A stretch of 47,715 nucleotides of DNA from JBEKHI01 sp050012355. Lineage in GTDB: Bacteria > Actinomycetota > Actinomycetes > Streptosporangiales > Streptosporangiaceae. Position 1 is the stretch's first letter. Every line of letters starts with the position of its first letter. The stretch covers positions 1 to 47,715 of the forward strand of contig JBEKHI010000008.1 in assembly GCA_050012355.1 (NCBI GenBank), read 5' to 3'. The notes beneath the pieces are model-generated. The model ran no database searches and was not told the DNA's origin. It was given only the letters and a program-made list of their open reading frames with translations. Shown piece after piece: positions 33,043 to 41,338 of the stretch. The position numbers and the translations under genes were made by a program.

Positions 33043-36000
33043 CCCCTACATGGACGTAGCCTGCCCAGGCGGAGGGGCGAGACGGGAACTGCGCCCGCGT
33101 GCTCCTCGCCGTCTCGTGCAGCGCCTCCGCTGAATGGTCTAGGCCCCGCAGTGCCGAGTGGAACGCCACCGCGAACGTTCGCGCCGCGGCGTCGGCGATC
33201 GGCCATAGCGTCCCGACCACCTGCGGGAAACCGGCGAGCTGGAACGCCGAGGTGATGTGGATCGCCTCGTCCGCGAGCGAGCCCGCGTCACCGACGGCCG
33301 TGCTGCAGGCGGACAGATAAGCGAGCCGCGTCGCGTTCAGGCGCAGCGGCGTGAGGTCAGCGACGGTGAGCGCCCCGTCCGCCAGCACTAGGCCGCTGCG
33401 CGAGGGATCTGAAGCGTTGGTGATCCCGTGGCACGCGAAGTGCGCGATCGCGCATCCGCTGAGCCGGCGGAGTACCTCGGCCCTGGCTGGTTCTGTCAGC
33501 ACCCTGGCCCTGGGCAGAATGGATCCCAGCATCCTGGCCTCTTTGGCCGCGCCTTTCAGATCGGGGGCGCCCGGCGTGGAGGGCATACTCACGATGAGGC
33601 TGCGTGCTGCCGCACCGGACGCCGCGGCGTCCGCGGCGTGGGTCAGCGCGCGGAGAGTCGGTGCGTAGGACGATATAACGCGGTTCATCACCTCTCCGGC
33701 GGCGTGTAGTGGCAGCAGGCTCAGCGCCCCGGTGGGAATCCACCACATGCGCGGCAGCGCGGTGGCTGATGTAGCGGGCACTCCGAGCGCCGCCAGGACA
33801 GGCTTCGCGGCGACCTCCCACAGCCAGTCCAGCGTTTCGTTCAGCGTCCCCTCGACGTCTTGCCGCAACGACAGGACCCGCGCTTGGACCGCCTCGGGGG
33901 TAAGAAAGGGCAGCCGGATGCTGGTAATCCCCGCGGCCGTCAGCAGCAGCGCGTCGCTGCGGTACTTGCTGACGTTCAGCACCGCCACCAGCCCGTATCG
34001 CGCCTGAGACGCGAGCTCGTCCACCGACGGCGGGAGCATGAAACCGGAGAATCCGGTGAGCGAGCGGATCTCGGCGACGACCGCGCTGAACGCCGCCGCC
34101 AGCCGCTGCCGGTCACCCGCTGCCCGCTCGAGCGAAAAGATCCCGAGCGAAAAGACTCCGTCCGGCGAAGCCGTAGTGGGCATCCAGTCCTGCTCAGTGT
34201 CGAGCAACTCGCGCAGGTGCGTATACCGCTCGGCCAGCCGCGGATGCCGAAGCCATAGCGACGTAAGGCCGGTTCTCGTTGCCAGCACCTGGCTGAGCAG
34301 GATGCCCCGGCCCGCTTCGAGCAGGCCGAGAGCATCGGCCGCGCTGGAGCCCGCTCCAGCCTCCAGCGCTAGCGCCGCGGCATCAGTCGCGAGCGCGCCA
34401 AAGCCGGCAAGATGCCCCTGTTGATCTTGCCGGCTGAGCCGCCGCGGCGCGATGTCGGGCAGCAATCCGGTAGCGGTCGCCAGCAGTCCGGCTGCCCGCT
34501 GGAGCTGCTGCCCGTCGGACAGGTCGGCGTCCGCGCACACGGCACGAGCCGCGTGTGCCCGCAGCGATGGCGGCGCTATGGGGTCGCGGACAACCGCTGT
34601 GAGCAGTCCGGCTGCCTCCTCGCGGACGGAGGCTGACCCGGACTCCGCGAAACGATGGCTCAGTGCCGCCGCGAGATTCGCCCGCATGCCGGCCAGCCTT
34701 GGGTGCCCGTCACCGGCATCGCGCCGCGCCGCGCGCAAGGTCGTGACCGCTTCGTCCGTCTGGCCCGCGCTGTCCAGTGCGAGTCCGAGGTCTGACTGGA
34801 TTGCCGGGCGGTCACGGTCGGCGCAGGCCGTGGCCGCCAACCGCAGCGACCCGATGGCGGCCGCGAGATCACCGGTATCGCGCTGCGCATTGGCGAGATT
34901 GGCTAGCCGTCGCGGCAGCTCGTTATCCATGGTTCCGGTCGAGTCGACCGCACACTTGCCCGCCTCGACACCGGCGGCCGCGTCCGCCTGACTGCCTGAT
35001 AGTTCCCCGCGGACGCGGAGGAAGCAGCAGAGATTGGACTGGAATCGCGCATAGCTGGCGGACCCATGGTGGGCGGGGGCGACCGCCTGATACCCGATCT
35101 CAATCGCGGCATCCAGATCGGGTCTCGCGCCCGCCAGCAGGAATCGCCCCCATAGGGCCACGCTCAGGTTCGACAGCACTAGCGGCTCGGCCGGGTCGCC
35201 TTGGCGCATCCGGCTCGCTGCTTCCCGCAACAGCTCGATAATTTCCTCGAGCTCGTCTTCGTCGCGCATCCACAGCGCGGCCGCTAGGTCGGCGCAATGT
35301 GCCGCGCGGTCAGGATGCCGATGAGGCGTCCTCGCCAGCGCACTGCGGAACGCCGCGATGGCCCCGCTCAGGTCATCATCGTTGCCGGTAACGGCATAGC
35401 GCACTCGCAGCGCGTTGCCGAGAGCGGCCAGGCACCGTGCCCGGTCGTGACTAGCGCCCGCCGCCTGAACGGCCTGCCGCGCGACCGTGATCGCCTCGGT
35501 CAGATCGGCCGGGTCCTGGTACGCCGCGAATCGCTCGCGCAGCGCGGCGCTGAGACTGCTCATCGTGGCGGGCAGTGCGCGATTGTCGCCGCTGCTGACG
35601 GCGACACCCTGCCGGAGTACCGCCACGGTCTCATCGGCATGCTGGTGGGTGCCGCTGATGCGGGATCTCAGCCACAGCGCGGCCGCGAAGTTCGCGAGGA
35701 GCCTGCCCAGCCGGGGATCGCCGGCCGGGACGGCGGCGATGCCGCGCCGGCCGGCGTCCACCGCGGCATCGAGGTCGGCGACCTCACCAGTCACCTCGAA
35801 GCTGCCCTGCAGGGCGACACAGAGCATCACCATCACTGGCGGCCATTCGGCGGCCGTCACTGGCACTGCCTCCTGGATGCGTCGCCACAACGCCGCCGCC
35901 GCCATGATGGCGTCCGAGTCGTGCGCGGCCATTGCCCGCTCCAGCAGCACGGTGGCCTGGTATGCGGACCCGATCGCGATGTCAGGGAAGAGGTCCTCAG

Positions 36001-36283
36001 GGATCGGCTCCAGGCCGCCGATGAAGCACGGCATGAGCGCGGCATACGCCCGTTTGCCGTCTTCGGTGGGCTGTCCGCCCGGCGGTGCGAGCAGCTTGTG
36101 CCGGTACCAGTACAACCAGCCGAGCGCGAATTCGGCGCGCGGGTTGGCGCCGCATTCGCGCTTCAGTCGCCGTAGCTCACGGTCCGCTGCCGACCCGAAT
36201 GCCAGGGACAAGTCCTCGGATTCCCTGATCGCCTGGAGCCGGGTCTCGGCCGCTACGATCGCGTCACTGTGCTGACTAGGCAT
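33038..36283 (-). CDS. TPR-CHAT protease (caspase-like) protein
   Basis: 1081 residues. Residues 1 to about 780 are tandem TPR-like helical repeats (for example LGRLLANFAAALWLRSR, LSNLSVALWGRFLLAGARPD, LANLANAQRDTGDLAAAIGS). The C-terminal about 270 residues form a CHAT (caspase HetF-associated with TPRs) domain: WWIPTGALSLLPLHAAG, then CAIAHFACHGITNASDPSRS (catalytic His about 952) and RLAYLSACSTAVGD (catalytic Cys about 993), followed by HITSAFQLAGFPQVVGTLWP. Both catalytic residues are intact. CHAT proteins are cysteine proteases used in bacterial conflict and cell-death modules, including TPR-CHAT partners of type III-E CRISPR effectors and NLR-linked systems. The ATG lies 6 nt after the lipoprotein stop, so the two are one operon. 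Divergent from an HTH-NB-ARC-TPR STAND protein. Activation signal and substrate unknown. Confidence 0.93.
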   Translation of the reverse strand: MPSQHSDAIVAAETRLQAIRESEDLSLAFGSAADRELRRLKRECGANPRAEFALGWLYWYRHKLLAPPGGQPTEDGKRAYAALMPCFIGGLEPIPEDLFPDIAIGSAYQATVLLERAMAAHDSDAIMAAAALWRRIQEAVPVTAAEWPPVMVMLCVALQGSFEVTGEVADLDAAVDAGRRGIAAVPAGDPRLGRLLANFAAALWLRSRISGTHQHADETVAVLRQGVAVSSGDNRALPATMSSLSAALRERFAAYQDPADLTEAITVARQAVQAAGASHDRARCLAALGNALRVRYAVTGNDDDLSGAIAAFRSALARTPHRHPDRAAHCADLAAALWMRDEDELEEIIELLREAASRMRQGDPAEPLVLSNLSVALWGRFLLAGARPDLDAAIEIGYQAVAPAHHGSASYARFQSNLCCFLRVRGELSGSQADAAAGVEAGKCAVDSTGTMDNELPRRLANLANAQRDTGDLAAAIGSLRLAATACADRDRPAIQSDLGLALDSAGQTDEAVTTLRAARRDAGDGHPRLAGMRANLAAALSHRFAESGSASVREEAAGLLTAVVRDPIAPPSLRAHAARAVCADADLSDGQQLQRAAGLLATATGLLPDIAPRRLSRQDQQGHLAGFGALATDAAALALEAGAGSSAADALGLLEAGRGILLSQVLATRTGLTSLWLRHPRLAERYTHLRELLDTEQDWMPTTASPDGVFSLGIFSLERAAGDRQRLAAAFSAVVAEIRSLTGFSGFMLPPSVDELASQARYGLVAVLNVSKYRSDALLLTAAGITSIRLPFLTPEAVQARVLSLRQDVEGTLNETLDWLWEVAAKPVLAALGVPATSATALPRMWWIPTGALSLLPLHAAGEVMNRVISSYAPTLRALTHAADAAASGAAARSLIVSMPSTPGAPDLKGAAKEARMLGSILPRARVLTEPARAEVLRRLSGCAIAHFACHGITNASDPSRSGLVLADGALTVADLTPLRLNATRLAYLSACSTAVGDAGSLADEAIHITSAFQLAGFPQVVGTLWPIADAAARTFAVAFHSALRGLDHSAEALHETARSTRAQFPSRPSAWAGYVHVGA

Positions 36284-36289
36284 TAAGGC

Positions 36290-36544
36290 TCATCCCGCCA
36301 ACGCGGTCAAGGCGGCTTGGAGGATGGCCGCGATGTCTGGGCCGTTCTGCTGGACGAGGGCCCACAGCGTGGCAAGACCGATTCGCTCCAGCCACGGGTA
36401 TAGGTCGAGTAGCATCTTGCACTCCGTACAGGAAGTGGCAGATGAGTTGCCTCCTGTCCCAGAAGTGCATCCCGCGATCAGCGCCACGCCCGCAACCGCC
36501 ACCGCTATAACGATCAGAGTGCGTATCATACGCTTTCTAGCCAT
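36290..36544 (-). CDS. Small predicted lipoprotein upstream of the CHAT protease
   Basis: 84 residues. N-terminus MARKRMIRTLIVIAVAVAGV then ALIAGC: basic n-region, hydrophobic core and a lipobox (LIAG-Cys26). Mature part about 59 residues: a Ser/Gly/Thr spacer, a CTEC pair (SATSCTECKMLLDLYPWLE), and a hydrophobic amphipathic C-terminus (IAAILQAALTALAG). With two further Cys it could form a disulfide or bind metal. Translation is driven by an exact AAAGGAGG five bases before the ATG, the strongest ribosome binding site noticed in the window. The CHAT gene follows after 6 nt. No family recognised. It could be a membrane-bound sensor, a substrate cleaved by the protease, or a small membrane-active effector; these are guesses from context. 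Confidence 0.72.
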   Translation of the reverse strand: MARKRMIRTLIVIAVAVAGVALIAGCTSGTGGNSSATSCTECKMLLDLYPWLERIGLATLWALVQQNGPDIAAILQAALTALAG

Positions 36545-36549
36545 CTCAT

Positions 36550-36557
36550 CCTCCTTT
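36550..36557 (-). promoter_or_regulatory. Perfect Shine-Dalgarno of the lipoprotein-CHAT operon
   Basis: AAAGGAGG on the minus strand, full complement of the 16S 3' end, five bases before the ATG at 36544. It lies in an AT-rich 140-bp divergent gap that must also hold the promoters of the operon and of the STAND gene. Confidence 0.75.
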
Positions 36558-36667
36558 CATGTCGTGATGTATGTAATAATTGATATCGGTGAGTGCAGGG
36601 CTTTTAAATGAATTTTGACTGCGTTTTATCGGCAACCTTTTGGAAGTTCACCGGCAGTCAAGGCATC

Positions 36668-36674
36668 AAGGAGG
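36668..36674 (+). promoter_or_regulatory. Shine-Dalgarno that decides the STAND gene start
   Basis: AAGGAGG lies 10 bases before GTG 36685. It touches the competing GTG at 36676 and lies downstream of the TTG at 36640, so both alternatives are disfavoured. Confidence 0.6.
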
Positions 36675-36684
36675 GGTGGGGCCC

Positions 36685-39303
36685 GTGCCTGATCCATCGT
36701 TCCCGGAATGGCTACGTCGGTTGCGCGAGGAGCGGCTGCTGACGATCGCGGACCTCGCGCGGGCGGCCAAGATCAGCGAGCGGGCACTGCACGGCCTAGA
36801 GTCGGGTCGGACCGTGCGGCCGCATCCGTCGACGATCAGGCAACTGGCAGAGGCCCTTGGCTTGAGCGAAGAGGTCAGGAGCGCATTTGTGGCCGCCGCC
36901 CGGCCGGGTCAGGCAGAAATCGCGCCGCAGCCGGAGGTGGCGCCGGAATCGGCGGGCCGCGCCGAGGTCCCACGGACCTTGCCCCGTGATATCCGGTCTT
37001 TCACTGGTCGCGAAGCCGAGCTTAATTCCCTGATGGAAGTCGCGAGCGCCGCCAGCGGCCCAGTCGGCGTCTATGTCATAGAAGGCATGGCTGGCATCGG
37101 CAAGACTTCTTTGGCGCTCAGGGCCGGGCATGAGCTGGCGGGTCAATTTCCGGACGGGCAGCTCTTTCTCGACCTGCACGGATATGTGCCAGGGCTGGAG
37201 GCCACCGGCCCGGCCGAGGCGCTACGGACGTTGTTGCACGAGCTCGGCGTGTCGGACGAGTTCATACCGGAACGGGTCGAGGATGGTGCGGCGCTGCTGC
37301 GCAGCCGCCTGGCGGGCACCAAGACGCTGATTATCCTCGATAGCGCGGAGAGCCCCGAGCAGGTGAGGCCGCTGCTTCCCGGCACGGGGGGATCGCTGGT
37401 GATCATCACGAGCCGCCGGAGCCTCGCGGGCCTTGACGACGCCGAGGTAATCGCTCTGGAGACCCTGTCGCTCGAGGAGTCGATCGCGCTTTTCCGTGCG
37501 GTCGCCAATCGGAACGACATTCTCGAAGCCGATCATCGCCTAGGAGAGCTCGTAGAACTGTGCGGCTTCCTGCCGCTGGCGATCAGGATCGTCGCGGCCT
37601 GGATGAGCCGCCGCAAGGCGGCCAGCGTTGGCGACGTCCTCACCGAGCTGCGCGGCGAGTTCGGGCCGCTGGCCCGTCTCGCGGATATGGATCCCAAGCT
37701 CATCGCGGTCTTCGAGATGTCGGTCCGGCACCTGTCAGAACGCGACCAGGACGTCTTCCACCGGCTCGCGCTGATCCCGGGACCCGACTTCGACCCGATG
37801 GCCGTCGCTAGCCTGGTCGGCAGGCCGGTCAGCGCGGCGCGGCGGAGCCTGGAATCGCTGCTCGACCACAACCTGCTCATCCAGCAGGTATCCGGCCGCT
37901 TCCTGTTCCACGACCTGATACGCATGTACGCGCGAAGCACCGCGGCACCGGCCGACGCGGAAACTTCCGTCCGTCGCTTGCTCGATTACTACCTGAGCCG
38001 GGCACAGGCCGCTGACCGGCTCTTTGAACTGCGAATCCCGGCCGTCAGCACCGACAGTGACCAGGTTGCCGCGGGTGCGGCCGCCCTGGAGAACGCCAAG
38101 GACGCACAGACCTGGCTGGCCGCCGAGCTCGCGAATCTGGACGCGGCCGGCAGCTACGCGAGCACTGGTGGTTACCCGGAGCACGTGACCGCGCTGGCGG
38201 CCGCGCTGGGTCAATACCTGCGCGGGCACGGACCGTGGCCGATGGGGATCGTCATGCAGGAACGGGCGCTCGCCATCGCGACCGCTACCGGTGACCTGGC
38301 GGCGGAGGCCACCGCGCTGGGTTTCCTGGGCATCATGCACCGCCAGGCGGCGGAACTCGCCATGGCCGGTGACTATTTCGGCCGGGCACTGAGCCGCTAT
38401 GAGCAGACCGGCCAGCGCTACGGGCAGGCGGCGATGCTCGTTGAGCTGGGCGTTATTCATCGGCTGACCGGCAAGCACGCCAGCGCTGTCGGCTATCTCG
38501 ATCGGGCGCTCGGCCTGTACCGGGAGCTCGCCAGCCGGCACGGCGAGGCTGGAGTGCTCACGGAGCTCGGTGGCCTGCGGCGGCAGACCGGCAGCTTCGG
38601 CGCGTCGGAACAAGCGCTCAGGCGGGCGCTCGTCCTTTACCGGGAGCTGGGTAACCGCAGCGGCGAAGCGGCTGCTCTCGGATACCTGGGCAGCACCCTG
38701 CTGTCAACCGGGGAGTACGCCGAGGCGGAAGAAACGCTGAAGCACGCCTTTGCCATACATCTCGAGCTGGATGACCCATTTAACCAGGCCAACAACCTGC
38801 TCATGCTCGGTGGCGTCTATCGCGATACCGGCAACCTGCCAGAAGCCGAACGGCACATCGCCATGGCCTCGCAAGCCTACGACCGGCTCGGTGAGCGGCG
38901 GGGGCAGGCCGGTGCACGTGCTTTCCTAGGTGCGGTACAGACGCGGACCCGGCACTTCGATCAGGCGGACGAGAGCCTGCGGATCGCGGTGGAACTCTTC
39001 CGGGCGGTCGACGACCCCGGTGGTGAGGCGGAAACGCTCACCTTCCTGGGCGCGCTGGCAATCGAACGAGATCACCCGGAGCAAGCACGCAAGCGATACG
39101 AAGACGCGCTCCGGGTAGCTCGTTCCATCGAGTCCGCCCTGGACGAGGCCGCCGCACTCGAAGGCCTAGGAGTCGCGAGCCGCCGCCTGAACGAGGCTGA
39201 GCATGCCAAGGCGTACTTCGAGGAGGCCCTCAAGGTCTACCGGGGCATACCGTCGGCCGCTGGTATCAGCCGGGTGGCGGCTGAACTCGCGACGCTGCCG
39301 TAG
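36685..39303 (+). CDS. HTH-NB-ARC-TPR STAND ATPase regulator/sensor
   Basis: 872 residues. XRE-type HTH at 1-60 (WLRRLREERLLTIADLARAA, then ISERALHGLESGRTVRPHPS), linker, NB-ARC domain about 90-400: TFTGREAELNSL-like RSFTGREAELNSL, P-loop VIEGMAGIGKTSLALRAG, Walker B TLIILDSAE, sensor VIITSRRSLAG, GLPL-type CGFLPLAIRI, and a winged-helix MHD-like region ending FHDLIRMYAR. TPR repeats fill about 470-872 with regular GxxGxAAxLxxLGxxxxxTGxxxxA periodicity. This is the AfsR-like architecture with an XRE instead of a SARP DNA-binding domain, typical of actinobacterial STAND switches. Starts are discussed under the ribosome binding site. Divergent from the lipoprotein-CHAT operon across 140 bp, so it is placed to regulate or sense for the CHAT protease; this link is inference. 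Confidence 0.93.
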   Translation: MPDPSFPEWLRRLREERLLTIADLARAAKISERALHGLESGRTVRPHPSTIRQLAEALGLSEEVRSAFVAAARPGQAEIAPQPEVAPESAGRAEVPRTLPRDIRSFTGREAELNSLMEVASAASGPVGVYVIEGMAGIGKTSLALRAGHELAGQFPDGQLFLDLHGYVPGLEATGPAEALRTLLHELGVSDEFIPERVEDGAALLRSRLAGTKTLIILDSAESPEQVRPLLPGTGGSLVIITSRRSLAGLDDAEVIALETLSLEESIALFRAVANRNDILEADHRLGELVELCGFLPLAIRIVAAWMSRRKAASVGDVLTELRGEFGPLARLADMDPKLIAVFEMSVRHLSERDQDVFHRLALIPGPDFDPMAVASLVGRPVSAARRSLESLLDHNLLIQQVSGRFLFHDLIRMYARSTAAPADAETSVRRLLDYYLSRAQAADRLFELRIPAVSTDSDQVAAGAAALENAKDAQTWLAAELANLDAAGSYASTGGYPEHVTALAAALGQYLRGHGPWPMGIVMQERALAIATATGDLAAEATALGFLGIMHRQAAELAMAGDYFGRALSRYEQTGQRYGQAAMLVELGVIHRLTGKHASAVGYLDRALGLYRELASRHGEAGVLTELGGLRRQTGSFGASEQALRRALVLYRELGNRSGEAAALGYLGSTLLSTGEYAEAEETLKHAFAIHLELDDPFNQANNLLMLGGVYRDTGNLPEAERHIAMASQAYDRLGERRGQAGARAFLGAVQTRTRHFDQADESLRIAVELFRAVDDPGGEAETLTFLGALAIERDHPEQARKRYEDALRVARSIESALDEAAALEGLGVASRRLNEAEHAKAYFEEALKVYRGIPSAAGISRVAAELATLP

Positions 39304-39320
39304 CGAGCAGGGGAGGGGGT

Positions 39321-39335
39321 GCCCGCGTCGCGGGC
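39321..39335 (+). terminator. Short GC hairpin after the STAND gene
   Basis: GCCCGC-GTC-GCGGGC, 6-bp stem, 18 nt after the STAND stop and just before the riboswitch. A weak terminator at best. Confidence 0.3.
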
Positions 39336-39354
39336 GGGCTCCTGATATTGTGCC

Positions 39355-39470
39355 TTTTGTCAAGAGCGCCAGTGCTAAGCCCCGGCTTGCTGGCCGGCAA
39401 CCCTCCTCCGCGGTGGGGTGCTCCGGGTGACGACATGGCCGCTGCCAAACGGTAGCGGCAAGCGCGGATC
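39355..39470 (+). promoter_or_regulatory. SAM-IV riboswitch
   Basis: The segment contains the characteristic SAM-IV core: GCGCCAGTGCTAAGCCCCGG, CTTGCTGGCCGGCAACCC, TCCTCCGCGGTGGGGTGC, TCCGGGTGACGAC, and the 3' pseudoknot stem region GCCGCTGCCAAACGGTAGCG followed by GCAAGCGCGGATC. P1 is TTGTC pairing with GACGA. These match the actinobacterial SAM-IV class by order and sequence of its conserved blocks. It ends about 38 nt before the start codon of the class V aminotransferase, so S-adenosylmethionine is expected to repress that gene, probably by occluding translation initiation, since no terminator is evident. Confidence 0.9.
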
Positions 39471-39508
39471 CGGTGCCCGGGTCCCCCGAGGTGCCGGAGT
39501 GATCGGTC

Positions 39509-40822
39509 ATGACAACGCTCGTTTCCCCGTGCGACACCCCGCTGGCGCGGCTAGTCGGCGCTGACCAGCTGGTGCCCTTGGTGCAGGGCGGCCGCGTTCG
39601 CTACGCCAACCTGGACTATGCCGCTAGCGCGCCGGCGCTGGCGGCGGTGGCCGATCAGGTCACCGAGCTGCTGCCGCTGTACGCCAGCGTGCACCGCGGC
39701 GCGGGGTACGCCTCCCAGGTGTGCACGGCCGCCTACGAGGCAGCGCGGACCAGCACCGCGAGCTTCGTCGGCGCCCGCGACGACGATGTGGCGATCTTCA
39801 CGCGGAACACGACGGACGCGCTCAACCTGCTCGCCGCGGCGGTGCCCGGACCGGTGGTGCACCTGGACATCGAGCACCACGCGAACCTGCTGCCCTGGCG
39901 CGGCCCCGTGATAACAGCAAGAAACAGTTTGGCCGAGACGCTTGACGCCGTCGAAGCGGAACTGGCCCGCTGTCCGGCCGCGCTGCTGACCGTGACCGGG
40001 GCGTCCAACGTTACCGGTGAGTGCCTCCCGCTGGATCGGCTGGCGGCGATGGCGCACCGCCACGGCGCGCGGCTGGCCGTGGACGGAGCCCAGCTGGTGC
40101 CGCACCGGCGCGTCGACATGGGAACCACCGGAATCGACTATCTCGCCTTTTCCGGCCACAAGATGTACGCGCCGTTCGGCGCCGGCGCCCTCGTCGGGCG
40201 CCGGGACTGGCTGGACGCCGCGCCGCCCCACCTGGCCGGCGGCGGCGCGGTCCGTCAGGTCACGGTGGACACCGTCCGCTGGGCCAGCGCCCCGGCCCGG
40301 CACGAGGCCGGGACGCCCAACATCATCGGCGCTGTCACCCTGGCCGCCGCGGGCCGGGCCCTCGCGGCGCTGCCTGATGATGCCGTCGTAGCCCACGAGG
40401 CCGCCCTGCTGAGCCGGCTGCACGAGGGACTGGAGTCGGTTGGCGCGCGGGTGTACCGGATCTGGCCGGACACCGCGGAGCAGGTGCCCGTCGTCTCGTT
40501 CTCGGTTGCTGGCTTCCCCGCTGGCCGGGTGGCCGGCTATCTGTCCGCCGAGCACGGGATCGGCGTCCGCGACGGGCGGTTCTGCGCCCACCCGCTGCTC
40601 GCCCGCCTCGCCGACGGCGAGGGAGCCGTCCGCGTCAGCCTCGGCCTTGGCAGCCATAACGACGATATCGACCGGCTCATCAACGCCCTGACTCTGCTCC
40701 GCGCCGAAGGACCGGCCTGGTCCTACACCGCGGATCACCAGCCGTCGCCCGATCCCCGGCCCATGCCCGACTGGGCGCCCGTCGGCGTCACCGGCGGGTC
40801 AGCCTGCGCTCAGGAGGAATAA
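39509..40822 (+). CDS. PLP-dependent class V aminotransferase / cysteine-desulfurase-like, SAM-IV controlled
   Basis: 437 residues, fold-type I class V. Motifs: YANLDYAASAPALAAVADQV, then VHRGAGYASQ, NTTDALNLLAAAV, DIEHHANLLPWR, LLTVTGASNVTGE, AVDGAQLVPHR (Asp for PLP), and FSGHKMYAPFGAG with the Schiff-base Lys at residue 218. C-terminal domain: GIGVRDGRFCAHPLL and VRVSLGLGSHNDDIDRL, where Cys lies where the desulfurase nucleophile may sit. The tail beyond about 400 is Pro-rich. The ATG at 39509 follows GAGGTGCCGGAGTGATCGGTC. A SAM-IV riboswitch in the leader points to a role in methionine, cysteine or sulfur metabolism. Annotated relatives are called isopenicillin-N epimerase or SufS-like, but true activity is uncertain. 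Confidence 0.93.
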   Translation: MTTLVSPCDTPLARLVGADQLVPLVQGGRVRYANLDYAASAPALAAVADQVTELLPLYASVHRGAGYASQVCTAAYEAARTSTASFVGARDDDVAIFTRNTTDALNLLAAAVPGPVVHLDIEHHANLLPWRGPVITARNSLAETLDAVEAELARCPAALLTVTGASNVTGECLPLDRLAAMAHRHGARLAVDGAQLVPHRRVDMGTTGIDYLAFSGHKMYAPFGAGALVGRRDWLDAAPPHLAGGGAVRQVTVDTVRWASAPARHEAGTPNIIGAVTLAAAGRALAALPDDAVVAHEAALLSRLHEGLESVGARVYRIWPDTAEQVPVVSFSVAGFPAGRVAGYLSAEHGIGVRDGRFCAHPLLARLADGEGAVRVSLGLGSHNDDIDRLINALTLLRAEGPAWSYTADHQPSPDPRPMPDWAPVGVTGGSACAQEE

Positions 40823-40867
40823 CACGTCCCGGACCTGCCACCGGGCGGTTGAGCCTAGTATCGGCAT

Positions 40868-41338
40868 GTGCCTATTGTCATCCTGATAGGGATCCTCGCG
40901 GTTCTCGGTGGCATCGTCTTCGTCGCGGTGGGCCGAGGCGGCGAGCTGACGCCGGAACCGCCGGATTACGCGCCGCTGGATATGGGACCGGTGTCGGCCA
41001 CCGATGTGGTGCTGATGCGGCCGCCGACCGCGCTGTGGGGATACAACGTCCAGGTCACCGACGACGCCCTGGAACGCATCGCCGCTGCCATCCGCGAGCG
41101 GGACGTGCGGATCGTCGCGCTCGAGCAGCGTCTAGCGGACCTGACGGGAGACGAACACTACGCGCCGGTCCCGCCGCCGGCCAGGCACGCCCGGCGCGCG
41201 GCCACCGCCGTGGCGTGGGCACCACCGGAGACTCCCGTCCGGGAAGAGACCCACGAAGAGACCCGCGTGGACACGGAGGAAAAGCAGGAGCCAGAACCAG
41301 AGCCGGAACCGAGCGAGGCTGACGAGCCCGATGAGTGA
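40868..41338 (+). CDS. DivIVA-domain-like small membrane protein
   Basis: 156 residues. N-terminal TM helix (IVILIGILAVLGGIVFVAVG), then a short DivIVA-like motif: VVLMRPPTALWGYNVQVTDD, then ALERIAAAIRERDVRIVALE, which parallels the LRGYRMDEVDAVLDRLA pattern of DivIVA-domain proteins and leads into a coiled coil. The C-terminus is very acidic (EEKQEPEPEPEPSEADEPDE). It overlaps tagI by 8 nt. The same DivIVA-like/tagI neighbourhood is common in actinomycetes. Start GTG 40868, with no strong Shine-Dalgarno. Cell-pole or septum association is presumed from the family, not shown. Confidence 0.75.
   Translation: MPIVILIGILAVLGGIVFVAVGRGGELTPEPPDYAPLDMGPVSATDVVLMRPPTALWGYNVQVTDDALERIAAAIRERDVRIVALEQRLADLTGDEHYAPVPPPARHARRAATAVAWAPPETPVREETHEETRVDTEEKQEPEPEPEPSEADEPDE

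Noticed and set aside
33038..39303. Type III-E CRISPR-associated TPR-CHAT (Craspase) assignment
   Set aside because: No Cas7-11-like gene or repeat array in the window; only the general TPR-CHAT architecture is shared.
39551..40738. 395-codon minus-strand open frame
   Set aside because: Antisense to the well-supported class V aminotransferase; no motif.
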